Of a DNA stretch of 9,607 bases, positions 1-6,533 are shown one piece after another. The notes beneath the pieces are model-generated. The model had not been told where the DNA came from. It searched no databases and was given only the letters and a program-made list of their open reading frames with translations. This DNA is from an uncultured Ruminococcus sp. (lineage in GTDB: Bacteria > Bacillota > Clostridia > Oscillospirales > Ruminococcaceae). Within the stretch, counting starts at the first letter, position 1. Every line of letters starts with the position of its first letter. A program made the position numbers and the translations under genes. The stretch spans positions 1-9,607 of the forward strand of contig CABQIF010000083.1 of NCBI GenBank assembly GCA_902464115.1, read 5' to 3'.

Positions 1-1271
1 GGCAGCTGGGCATGAAAACCGTACAGGCGACCGAACCGCTCACAACAGAATCGGAAGTTCTGGATGCCCTGCAGGCAGTCGGAGCAGAACGAACCGACTT
101 GCCCTATGACATCGATGGCGTTGTGGTCAAGGTCAATGACTTTGCACAGCGGGAAGAGATGGGGGCAACGGCAAAAGTGCCGAAGTGGGCAGTTGCCTAT
201 AAATTCCCGCCGGAAGAAAAAGAAACCAAGCTGCTCGAGATTCTCAACAGTGTCGGCAGAACGGGCGTCATCACGCCAGTTGCCGTATTTGAACCGATTC
301 GGCTGGCAGGCACAGACGTTTCCCGTGCAACGCTGCACAATCAGGATTTCATCACAGAAAAGGGCATTTGTCTGGGCGATACAATTATTGTGCGGAAAGC
401 CGGAGAAATCATTCCGGAAGTGGTTCGCTCCGCCTCGCATTTGCCGGATGCTGTGCCGTATGAAATGCCGGAAGTCTGTCCGGTCTGCGGAACGAAAGCC
501 GTTCGGGATGCGGAAGAAAGTGCCCTTCGCTGTCCGAATCCGGATTGCTCCGCACAGCTGCTGAAGCGGATGATTCACTTCGCCTCGAAAGATGCGATGA
601 ACATTGAAGGGCTGGGGGCACAGAATGTGCTTGCTCTCCAGACAGCCGGTTATCTGCACTCGGTTGCAGATCTATATACATTGACCAAGGAACAGTTGCT
701 GCAATTGGATCGGTTTGCGGAGAAATCCGCCGAAAACCTCTTGCAGGCAATTGCAAAATCCAAGCAAAATCCGCTGCCCCGTTTGATTTTCGGGCTGGGC
801 ATCCGCAACATCGGCTTGCAGGCAGCCAAGTTATTGTGTGAGGCGTTCCCGTCTATGGACGCCATCATGCAGGCGACTGCGGAACAGATTGCGGAAATCG
901 AAGGATTTGGAATGGTCATGGCGGAAAGTGTTGTGGCGGCGTTCCGGGAACCGCATATGCAGCATCTGATTGCAGAGCTGCAAGTGTACGGTGTTCAGAT
1001 GCAGCATACCAAAGCGGTGCAGACTGACCAGCGGTTTGCAAATCAGACCTTTGTCCTGACGGGCACGCTGCCAACCATGAAACGTGCCGAAGCAAAGGCA
1101 TTGATTGAGCAGTTCGGCGGAAAAGTCAGCGGCAGCGTTTCCAAAAAGACCGCCTATGTGGTTGCCGGGGAAGAAGCCGGAAGTAAGCTGCAAAAAGCAG
1201 AGGAACTCGGGATTCCAATTTGGACAGAGCAAGACCTGCTTGCACATACAAAAGAAGAACCGGAAGCGTAA
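1..1271 (+). CDS. ligA: NAD+-dependent DNA ligase LigA, 5'-truncated by window edge
   Basis: Seals nicks in duplex DNA using NAD+ in replication and repair. The reading frame is open from base 3, so the gene begins outside the window. About 250 N-terminal residues, including the adenylated-lysine motif, are missing; the Met at position 12 is internal. Numbering from that Met: nucleotidyltransferase motif IV (DIDGVVVK, 33-40) and motif V (KWAVAYKF, 58-65) lie 24 residues apart by their lysines, as in E. coli LigA. An OB fold follows at about 66-145, containing VGRTGVITPV. A four-cysteine zinc finger uses C156, C159, C174 and C179. Helix-hairpin-helix repeats span about 185-330, with GLGIRNIG inside. 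A C-terminal BRCT domain covers about 341-412, with FVLTGTL and AGEEAGSKLQKA. The domain order and C-terminal length match full-length bacterial LigA, so only the 5' end is lost. gatC follows 33 bases downstream, probably in the same operon. Confidence 0.97.
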   Translation, partial: QLGMKTVQATEPLTTESEVLDALQAVGAERTDLPYDIDGVVVKVNDFAQREEMGATAKVPKWAVAYKFPPEEKETKLLEILNSVGRTGVITPVAVFEPIRLAGTDVSRATLHNQDFITEKGICLGDTIIVRKAGEIIPEVVRSASHLPDAVPYEMPEVCPVCGTKAVRDAEESALRCPNPDCSAQLLKRMIHFASKDAMNIEGLGAQNVLALQTAGYLHSVADLYTLTKEQLLQLDRFAEKSAENLLQAIAKSKQNPLPRLIFGLGIRNIGLQAAKLLCEAFPSMDAIMQATAEQIAEIEGFGMVMAESVVAAFREPHMQHLIAELQVYGVQMQHTKAVQTDQRFANQTFVLTGTLPTMKRAEAKALIEQFGGKVSGSVSKKTAYVVAGEEAGSKLQKAEELGIPIWTEQDLLAHTKEEPEA

Positions 1272-1281
1272 GTTTCCGGTT
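1258..1281 (+). repeat. Perfect 8-bp inverted repeat around the ligA stop codon
   Basis: AACCGGAA at 1258-1265 and TTCCGGTT at 1274-1281 are exact reverse complements separated by 8 bases. The ligA TAA (1269-1271) lies in the loop. No T run follows; the sequence continues GGAAAGAAAGGACG, which holds the gatC ribosome binding site at about 1288-1293. It is therefore not a standard intrinsic terminator. If folded in mRNA it would sit just upstream of the gatC start and could affect coupling or transcript processing. The role is unknown and chance is possible. Confidence 0.5.
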
Positions 1282-1304
1282 GGAAAGAAAGGACGTTTTA
1301 TCCC

Positions 1305-1574
1305 ATGAAAATTGATATTGCACACATTGCAAAGCTGTCACGGCTGCATTTTGAGCCGGAACAGATTGCAAAATTTGAAAAGGACATGGAATCCATCGTG
1401 GCAATGGTGGATCATCTGCCGGATGTGAGCGATACCCTGACCGTAGACCCGAACAATGCAATGCGGCTGCGGGAAGATGTTGCAAAAGACCACAAGTTCA
1501 AGCGGGAAGAGATGCTTGCCAATGCCCCAGAGGTACAGGCAGGTTGTCTGGTCGTTCCGAAGACGGTAGAATAA
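1305..1574 (+). CDS. gatC: Glu-tRNA(Gln)/Asp-tRNA(Asn) amidotransferase subunit C
   Basis: The small subunit of GatCAB, which wraps around the GatA-GatB interface and stabilises GatA. The protein has 89 residues, slightly short of the usual 93-100 because its N-terminus lacks a few residues. Family signatures are visible: HIAKLSRL (7-14), a helical region with repeated acidic and hydrophobic residues (18-38), LREDV (55-59) and the characteristic C-terminus ANAPEVQAGCLVVPKTVE (72-89). The ATG at 1305 is preceded by AAAGGA at 1288-1293 with an 11-base gap. That gap is a little long, but no better in-frame start exists. It lies 33 bases after ligA and 22 before gatA, so co-transcription is likely. 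There is no catalytic role on its own. Confidence 0.96.
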   Translation: MKIDIAHIAKLSRLHFEPEQIAKFEKDMESIVAMVDHLPDVSDTLTVDPNNAMRLREDVAKDHKFKREEMLANAPEVQAGCLVVPKTVE

Positions 1575-1596
1575 AAACAAGGAGGCAAACGAAACC

Positions 1597-3060
1597 ATGG
1601 AACTTTATGAACAGACAGCCGCCAAGCTGTCAGAAATGCTGCAAAACAAGGAATGCAGTGCAGTGGAACTCTGCCAATCGGTACAGGGACGCATTGCCGC
1701 AGTCGAAGACAAAGTTGGGGCTTATGTGACACAGTGTGAAGATGCACTGGCACAGGCAGAAGTCGTTGACCAGGCAAGAGCTGCAGGCGAAACCCTGCAC
1801 CCGTTGGCTGGGATTCCAATCGGTATCAAGGACAATATTTCCACAAAGGGTTTGCGGACAACGTGTGCATCGAAGATGCTGGCAGACTATGTTCCGCCGT
1901 TTGATGCAACCGTGATGCAGCCGATTCGGGCATCCAAGATGGTTATCACCGGCAAACTCAACATGGATGAATTTGCAATGGGTTCTTCGACAGAAACCTC
2001 TTACATCAAAAAGACCCACAATCCGCACAATCTGGACTGTGTACCGGGCGGTTCTTCCGGCGGTTCTGCAGCTGCGGTTGCAGCAGGCGAAGCCATTGTC
2101 ACACTGGGTTCTGATACCGGTGGGTCGATTCGGCAGCCGTCCTCGTTCTGCGGAACAGTTGGTCTGAAGCCGACCTATGGCAGCGTTTCCCGATATGGTC
2201 TGGTTGCATTTGCATCTTCTCTCGACCAGATTGGGCCGATCGGCAAATCCGTCAAGGATGTGGCAATGCTGTACAGCCTGATTTGCGGACATGACAACAT
2301 GGATGCAACATCTGCTTATCGGGATTATCCGGACTTTGCCGCTGCGTTGCAGGGCAGCAGTGTTGCAGGCTTGAAAATCGGTCTGCCGAAGGAATATTTC
2401 GGTGCTGGCATTGATGACACCGTGAAAGAATCCGTGATGAATGCCGTTCGTCAGCTGGAAGCAAACGGTGCAACGGTACAGGAAATTTCCCTGCCGAGCA
2501 CCGAATATGCAGTCAATACCTATTATATCATTGCCTCTGCGGAAGCCTCTTCCAATCTGGCACGGTTTGACGGCGTGAAGTATGGCTATCGGGCAAAGAA
2601 TTACGATGGCTTGACCGATATGTATGAACGCACCAGAAGCGAAGGCTTCGGCGATGAAGTAAAACGCCGGATCATGCTGGGTACATTCGTGCTGAGTTCT
2701 GGTTTCTATGATGCTTATTATAAGAAGGCAAAGCTGGTGCAGCGGCAGATTGCACAGGAATTTGCAGCCGCATTCCAGCAGTGTGATATTATCATCACCC
2801 CAACCTATCCGACACCGGCATTCCGGCTGGGCGAACAGGTAGACGACCCTTTGAAGATGTACAGCGGCGATGTCTGCACCGTTCCGGTGAACATTGCAGG
2901 TTTGCCGGCAATCAGCGTTCCATGCGGAAAGACTGCAAGCGGTCTGCCGATTGGGATGCAGATGATTGGTGCAAAGTTTGCAGAACAGACGCTGTTGCGG
3001 GCAGCAGATGCATATGAACAGCTGTGCGGTGGGTTTGCGTGTATCCCACAGACACTTTAA
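1597..3060 (+). CDS. gatA: Glu-tRNA(Gln) amidotransferase subunit A (glutaminase)
   Basis: The amidase-signature subunit that hydrolyses glutamine (or asparagine) and sends ammonia through a tunnel to GatB for amidation of misacylated tRNA. It has 487 residues, normal for GatA. The Lys-cisSer-Ser catalytic triad is visible: K78 in GIPIGIKDN, S153 in PGGSSGGS, and nucleophile S177 in SDTGGSIRQP. The spacing of 75 and 24 residues equals that of Staphylococcus aureus GatA (K79, S154, S178). The conserved blocks KPTYGSVSRYGLVAFASSLDQ (starting at 191) and ASSNLARFDGVKYGYR (317-332) surround the glutamine pocket. AAGGAGG at 1579-1585 precedes the ATG by 11 bases, supporting this start. The C-terminal tail after AYEQ is variable in the family. 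gatC lies 22 bases upstream and gatB 29 bases downstream. Confidence 0.98.
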   Translation: MELYEQTAAKLSEMLQNKECSAVELCQSVQGRIAAVEDKVGAYVTQCEDALAQAEVVDQARAAGETLHPLAGIPIGIKDNISTKGLRTTCASKMLADYVPPFDATVMQPIRASKMVITGKLNMDEFAMGSSTETSYIKKTHNPHNLDCVPGGSSGGSAAAVAAGEAIVTLGSDTGGSIRQPSSFCGTVGLKPTYGSVSRYGLVAFASSLDQIGPIGKSVKDVAMLYSLICGHDNMDATSAYRDYPDFAAALQGSSVAGLKIGLPKEYFGAGIDDTVKESVMNAVRQLEANGATVQEISLPSTEYAVNTYYIIASAEASSNLARFDGVKYGYRAKNYDGLTDMYERTRSEGFGDEVKRRIMLGTFVLSSGFYDAYYKKAKLVQRQIAQEFAAAFQQCDIIITPTYPTPAFRLGEQVDDPLKMYSGDVCTVPVNIAGLPAISVPCGKTASGLPIGMQMIGAKFAEQTLLRAADAYEQLCGGFACIPQTL

Positions 3061-3089
3061 AGGAATCATCGAAAGGAGAACAAACATCC

Positions 3090-4526
3090 ATGCAGGATTA
3101 TGAAATGGTTGTCGGACTGGAAGTCCATGCGGAATTGAACACCGCCTCAAAGATTTATTGTAACTGCCGGAACGCATTCGGTCTGGAAGTGAATACACAG
3201 GTTTGCCCTGTTTGTATGGGCATGCCGGGCACATTGCCAACCTTGAATGAAAAGGTTGTAGAATATGCGATTAAGATGGGTCATGCTATGAACTGCAAAA
3301 TCAATGCAGTCAGCAAGCAGGATAGAAAGAACTACTTCTATCCAGACCTCCCGAAAGCATACCAGATTTCACAGGCAGAAGTTCCGCTCTGTGAAAACGG
3401 ATACTTAGATATTATGGTAGACGGCGAAGAAAAGCGAATCGGCGTGACCAGAATCCACATTGAAGAAGATGCCGGAAAGCTGCTGCACGATGCCTCGTTC
3501 TCAGGTTCTCTGGTAGACCTGAACCGTTGCGGCGTTCCGCTGATTGAAATCGTTTCTGAACCGGATATTCGGAGCAGTGCCGAAGCAAAGGCATATCTGG
3601 AAACCATCAAGTCCATTTTGCAGTATCTGAACATCTCGGACTGTAAGATGCAGGAAGGTTCGATTCGTTGCGATGTCAACGTATCCGTTCGGAAGAAGGG
3701 CAGCACAGAATTTGGAACACGCTGCGAAATGAAGAACGTCAACAGCTTTAGTGCTGCGGTTCGTGGGATTGAATACGAAGCAAAGCGGCAGATTGAAGTA
3801 CTGGAAGCTGGCGGAACGATTGCACAGGAAACCCGTCGGTGGGACGATGCCAAGGGCATGAACTACACCATGAGAAGCAAGGAAGATGCACAGGATTATC
3901 GGTATTTCCCAGAACCAGACTTGCTTTCCATCGTGGTACCGGAAGAAAAGATTGCTGCCCTGAAGGCATCCATTCCGGAACTGCCGAACGCAAAGATTCG
4001 TCGGTATGTCAAGGACTTTGGACTTTCTCAGGTGGATGCAACGCTGATTGCAGAAGATTTGGAACGGTCTGCCATGTTTGATGCTTGCATTGACATTGGA
4101 ACATGCAAGCCGAAGAGCATCAGCAACTGGATTTTGTCGGATATTGCGAAGTTCACCAACGATACCGGCAAGAAGATCAGTGAAACACCGCTGACTCCGC
4201 AGCGTCTGACAGAATTGATCGTGCAGGTAGAAAAGGGAGTCATTTCCAACTCAGCTGCGAAGAAAGTCTTCCAGATTGTATTGGAAACAGGCAAAGAACC
4301 GCTTGCCATCATCGAAGAAAAGGGCATGGCACAGAATTCCGATACCGGATTTCTCGAACAGCTGGCAAAGGATGTTCTGGCAAACAATGAAAAGTCGGTC
4401 AACGACTATAAGAACGGCAAGACCAATGCACTGGGCTATCTGGTTGGTCAGTGCATGAAGGCATCCAAGGGCAAGGCAAATCCGGGCATTGTCAAGGAAA
4501 TTGTCACCAAGATGCTGAGCGAATAA
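3090..4526 (+). CDS. gatB: Glu-tRNA(Gln) amidotransferase subunit B (kinase/amidase)
   Basis: Phosphorylates the side-chain carboxylate of Glu-tRNA(Gln) (or Asp-tRNA(Asn)) with ATP, then amidates it with ammonia supplied by GatA. It has 478 residues, typical for GatB. The cradle domain includes GLEVHAEL (9-16), YFYPDLPKAYQISQ (82-95), HIEEDAGK (123-130), DVNVSVR (195-201), GTRCEMKNVNSF (209-220) and DYRYFPEPDL (269-278). Four cysteines, C24, C26, C39 and C42 (CNC and CPVC), form the zinc site found in many GatB proteins but absent from the S. aureus enzyme. The C-terminal tRNA-binding GatB/YqeY domain runs from about 330 and ends with GYLVGQCMKASKGKANP (449-465). The start at 3090 has AAAGGAG at 3072-3078. 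An in-frame ATG at 3024 lies inside gatA and is less likely. This is the last gene of the cluster; a terminator follows. Confidence 0.98.
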   Translation: MQDYEMVVGLEVHAELNTASKIYCNCRNAFGLEVNTQVCPVCMGMPGTLPTLNEKVVEYAIKMGHAMNCKINAVSKQDRKNYFYPDLPKAYQISQAEVPLCENGYLDIMVDGEEKRIGVTRIHIEEDAGKLLHDASFSGSLVDLNRCGVPLIEIVSEPDIRSSAEAKAYLETIKSILQYLNISDCKMQEGSIRCDVNVSVRKKGSTEFGTRCEMKNVNSFSAAVRGIEYEAKRQIEVLEAGGTIAQETRRWDDAKGMNYTMRSKEDAQDYRYFPEPDLLSIVVPEEKIAALKASIPELPNAKIRRYVKDFGLSQVDATLIAEDLERSAMFDACIDIGTCKPKSISNWILSDIAKFTNDTGKKISETPLTPQRLTELIVQVEKGVISNSAAKKVFQIVLETGKEPLAIIEEKGMAQNSDTGFLEQLAKDVLANNEKSVNDYKNGKTNALGYLVGQCMKASKGKANPGIVKEIVTKMLSE

Positions 4527-4547
4527 ATCAAAATAGCAGAGCAACAA

Positions 4548-4587
4548 AAAAGCACCCATTCGTTTGACACAACGGATGGATGCTTTT
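4548..4587. terminator. Bidirectional intrinsic terminator between gatB and the RluA-type gene
   Basis: The 17-base arms 4548-4564 and 4571-4587 pair around the 6-base loop TGACAC, with one C-A mismatch (4555/4580) and one T-G wobble. On the plus strand the stem ends in TTTTGCTTATT, 22 bases after the gatB stop. On the minus strand it ends in a run of six Ts (from 4551 down to 4546), shortly after the TAA of the pseudouridine synthase (4595-4593). It therefore probably ends both convergent transcripts, more strongly in the minus direction. Confidence 0.9.
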
Positions 4588-4592
4588 GCTTA

Positions 4593-5573
4593 TTATAAAG
4601 CATGGTTGGAAAAATCCGGAAAGAATCGGGATACAAACTCCGGCAGGGGAGCAGTGACGGTTTTCCCGTTCAGATAGGCAAGGCAGGAATCCGCCTCCGG
4701 ATGGAATTGCAGCTGATAGGCACAGAGCAGCTGATGTTTGAGGTGCAGGGATTCGTTTTTTTGGCGGTTGCCATATTTGGAGTCACCAGCGAGCGGAGCA
4801 CCGATCTGTGCCATATGGGCACGGATTTGATGCGTGCGTCCGGTGTGCAGGGTAATTTCCGCCAGACAAAGCCCGTTTCGCTGCTGTAACACCCGATATT
4901 CCGTGATGATTTCCCGATAGCCTGCTTTGGGACGGTCGGAAATCGTGACCGTATTGGTTTTTGCATCTTTCCAGTGGTAAGCGTGCAGGATGTCAGTTTG
5001 TTTTGGCGGCGTTGCACTCAAAACACAGAGATAGGTCTTTTGAATGCGGTTTTCCCGAATCAGGCGGTTCAGTTCCCGTAGGGTCACAGCATCTTTCGCA
5101 GCCAGTACCAAGCCCTCTGTGTTGCGGTCTAAGCGGTTGCAGATGGCAGGGGCAAAGCTCTGCTCCTGTTCGGGGTGGTAGTCGCCTTTCTGCTGTAAGT
5201 AGGCGTGTAAGTTGTCCACCAAGCAGTGGTCAGCGTGTCCGGCATCACTGTGCACCAGCATCCCAATGGGCTTATCCAACACTAAAAGATGGGCATCCTC
5301 ATAGCAGACGGCAAGCGATTCTGCATTGCCCTGCACGGACTTTTTCTCTGCTGCTGGGGCAGCCGGCTGCAGGCAGTCATCCGGCAGAAAAATTGCAATT
5401 TCATCGCCGGTTTGCAGACGAGTTTCTCCCGTGCAGCGTTTCCGGTTGACTTTGATTTGCTTTTTCCGGATGGCTTTATAGAGCAGGCTGTTCGGCAGAG
5501 CAGGCAGCATTTTTTTCAGAAAGCGGTCAAGTCGCTGGTCGCTGTCGTTGGGTTGAATCAGAAATGTTTTCAT
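4593..5573 (-). CDS. RluA/RluD-family RNA pseudouridine synthase
   Basis: Isomerises uridine to pseudouridine in structured RNA, most likely rRNA; the exact target cannot be read from sequence. It has 326 residues. An N-terminal S4 RNA-binding domain covers about 12-62, with LLYKAIRKKQIKVN. A linker rich in Ala and Glu follows at about 68-85. The catalytic domain begins near 86 with YEDAHLLVLDKPIGMLVHSD. The catalytic aspartate is D149 in CNRLDRNTEGLVLAAK (145-160), followed by KTYLCVL with Y181, and TGRTHQIRAHMAQIGAPLAGDSKYG from 244. The histidine of the usual HRLD motif is asparagine here, which I recall as a normal variant in a clostridial subfamily. The ATG has no Shine-Dalgarno at usual spacing: AGAAGGGAG (5608-5600) is 26 bases away and serves a 7-codon leader ORF that overlaps this start. 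No better in-frame start exists upstream. Convergent with gatB and divergent from radC. Confidence 0.93.
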   Translation of the reverse strand: MKTFLIQPNDSDQRLDRFLKKMLPALPNSLLYKAIRKKQIKVNRKRCTGETRLQTGDEIAIFLPDDCLQPAAPAAEKKSVQGNAESLAVCYEDAHLLVLDKPIGMLVHSDAGHADHCLVDNLHAYLQQKGDYHPEQEQSFAPAICNRLDRNTEGLVLAAKDAVTLRELNRLIRENRIQKTYLCVLSATPPKQTDILHAYHWKDAKTNTVTISDRPKAGYREIITEYRVLQQRNGLCLAEITLHTGRTHQIRAHMAQIGAPLAGDSKYGNRQKNESLHLKHQLLCAYQLQFHPEADSCLAYLNGKTVTAPLPEFVSRFFPDFSNHAL

Positions 5574-5593
5574 ATGCGATGATTTCGCAGCAT
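5570..5593 (-). CDS. Seven-codon leader ORF (MLRNHRI) overlapping the pseudouridine synthase start
   Basis: ATG at 5593-5591 reads seven codons, MLRNHRI, to TGA at 5572-5570. That TGA overlaps the ATG of the downstream synthase (5573-5571) as ATGA. The mini-ORF has a good ribosome binding site, AGAAGGGAG at 5608-5600, with a 6-base gap to its ATG. The synthase ATG has none at usable distance. The seen arrangement suggests ribosomes load on the leader and reinitiate on the main gene. That the leader is translated is inference. It shows no run of a single amino acid that would suggest attenuation. Confidence 0.5.
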   Translation of the reverse strand: MLRNHRI

Positions 5594-5622
5594 TGCGAAC
5601 TCCCTTCTAAAACTTCTATTTG

Positions 5623-5631
5623 AGTATACCA
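5623..5631 (-). promoter_or_regulatory. Extended -10 promoter for the pseudouridine synthase
   Basis: On the minus strand TGGTATACT (5631-5623) combines a TATACT -10 hexamer with a TG one base upstream, the extended -10 form. No good -35 is seen; the sequence 17 bases upstream is a pyrimidine run (TTTTCT). Transcription would start near 5616, about 23 bases before the leader ORF. An extended -10 often works without a clear -35 in Gram-positive bacteria. Confidence 0.6.
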
Positions 5632-5687
5632 TAAATTTAGGAAAAAGAAAAGGATTTCTTCGTATTTTTTAAAGAGGTGAGGACAAA

Positions 5688-6428
5688 ATGACAGAAAAGG
5701 AAGAAACGAATGCCAATCAAGCACCAAAGAAGAACCTCAATCAGGGACACCGCAGCCGCATGCGGAAACGCTACTTAACCTGCGGATTTTCGGGCTTTCA
5801 GGAGCATGAAATTTTAGAATTGCTGTTGTTTTATGCCCTGCCTCGTGTGAATACCAACCCCATTGCCCACCAGCTACTGAAAGAATTTCACTCGCTGGCA
5901 GGTGTTCTGGATGCAGACCCCGTGGAACTGCAAAAAGTTCCTGGTGTTCGGGAGCAGGCAGCCGTATTTCTGAATATGTTGCCGGAACTGTTTCGCTATT
6001 ATCAGCTGAGCAAAGAAACCGAACAGGAAAACCGTGAGCAATTGGAACTCGACCAAGGTTCACGCATGGCGATGCACTTGAAACATCTGTATACCGGCAT
6101 TCAACGGGAGCAAGTCGCTGTGTTGTTGCTGGACAACAGCCTGCAAATCATAGAGGAATGCTTCTTATCGGAAGGCTCTGTGACGATATCCACGCTTTCC
6201 ATTCGGAGCATTGCAGAACTGGCGTTCAAATATCAAGCATCTTGTGTGATTCTGGCACACAATCACCCTGGCGGCTCTGCATCGCCCTCAGAGGAAGATT
6301 GTTATGTGACCAAGCAGGTCTACACAGGTTTGCAATACTTGAATCTCACATTAGAAGACCACTATATTATCGGAAAGAATGCGGTGGTTTCCATGCGGGA
6401 GCATGGCTTCTGGGAAACGCTGCTGTGA
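5688..6428 (+). CDS. radC: RadC-family JAB/MPN domain protein
   Basis: RadC proteins carry a JAMM-type metalloprotease-like domain. The historical link to DNA repair is weak and the molecular function is not settled. The protein has 246 residues. The N-terminal region (about 20-100) is the helix-hairpin-helix-like part of the clostridial form, with HEILELLLFYALPRVNTNPIA (starting at 40) and VPGVREQAA (84-92). The JAB domain covers about 125-245. Its zinc-binding motif is complete: H191 and H193 in HNHPGG, then D204 after ten residues, with S201 nearby; a candidate catalytic glutamate is E156 or E157. The usual motif reads HNHPSG, so the serine is glycine here. AGAGGTGA at 5673-5680 lies 7 bases before the ATG, an excellent ribosome binding site. 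The gene diverges from the pseudouridine synthase and lies upstream of uvrBA. No clear promoter of its own was identified in the 114-base gap. Confidence 0.94.
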   Translation: MTEKEETNANQAPKKNLNQGHRSRMRKRYLTCGFSGFQEHEILELLLFYALPRVNTNPIAHQLLKEFHSLAGVLDADPVELQKVPGVREQAAVFLNMLPELFRYYQLSKETEQENREQLELDQGSRMAMHLKHLYTGIQREQVAVLLLDNSLQIIEECFLSEGSVTISTLSIRSIAELAFKYQASCVILAHNHPGGSASPSEEDCYVTKQVYTGLQYLNLTLEDHYIIGKNAVVSMREHGFWETLL

Positions 6429-6461
6429 GCAGATTCTCAGATTGCCTTTATAAAAATAGGA

Positions 6462-6482
6462 CAGACTGATGTCTGATTTTTT
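6462..6482 (+). promoter_or_regulatory. Palindrome CAGAC-N4-GTCTG plus T run: weak terminator or operator upstream of uvrB
   Basis: CAGAC (6462-6466) and GTCTG (6471-6475) form a perfect 5-bp inverted repeat around TGAT, followed by A and six Ts (6477-6482). Lying 34 bases after the radC stop, it fits a short intrinsic terminator. The 5-base half-sites with a 4-base spacer also have the geometry of the Gram-positive LexA box (CGAAC-N4-GTTCG). It sits over the -35 position of the likely uvrB promoter, where a repressor would block it. The half-site bases differ from the Bacillus consensus, so both readings remain open. Confidence 0.45.
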
Positions 6483-6483
6483 G

Positions 6484-6492
6484 TGGTATGCT
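6484..6492 (+). promoter_or_regulatory. Extended -10 promoter for uvrBA
   Basis: TGGTATGCT (6484-6492) contains a -10-like TATGCT with the extended TG one base upstream. The -35 position at about 6464-6469, for a 17-base spacer, is poor and falls inside the CAGAC/GTCTG palindrome. The inferred transcription start is near 6499, leaving a leader of about 35 bases that contains the uvrB ribosome binding site AGGAGGTG (6518-6525). Confidence 0.5.
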
Positions 6493-6533
6493 AAGAGGCA
6501 TGCAGCACAGGTTTTACAGGAGGTGCAACAAGG

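Noticed and set aside
3013..3060. Possible frameshift at the GatA C-terminus (tail ending ACIPQTL)
   Set aside because: The tail of GatA is variable, the total length is normal, and no alternative frame gives a better family match.
3024..3089. A longer gatB start at 3024, inside the end of gatA
   Set aside because: The extra 22 residues are unlike the GatB N-terminus. The ATG at 3090 has a good ribosome binding site and begins directly with the conserved MQDYEMVVGLEVH block.
1630..3240. A 536-codon open frame on the minus strand opposite gatA and the start of gatB
   Set aside because: The protein is rich in Cys and His in no recognisable pattern, has no ribosome binding site I can see, and lies opposite genes with every expected GatA and GatB motif. 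It is open because the codon choice in gatA rarely produces stop codons in that antisense frame.
5094..5141. Asn in place of His in the catalytic HRLD motif of the pseudouridine synthase
   Set aside because: The catalytic Asp is present, and the NRLDRNT form is one I recall from a clostridial RluA subfamily, so it does not indicate inactivation.
4961..5449. A 162-codon plus-strand ORF opposite the pseudouridine synthase
   Set aside because: It has low-complexity composition rich in Ser, Arg and Gln, no family motifs and no ribosome binding site; it is antisense to a clearly real gene.
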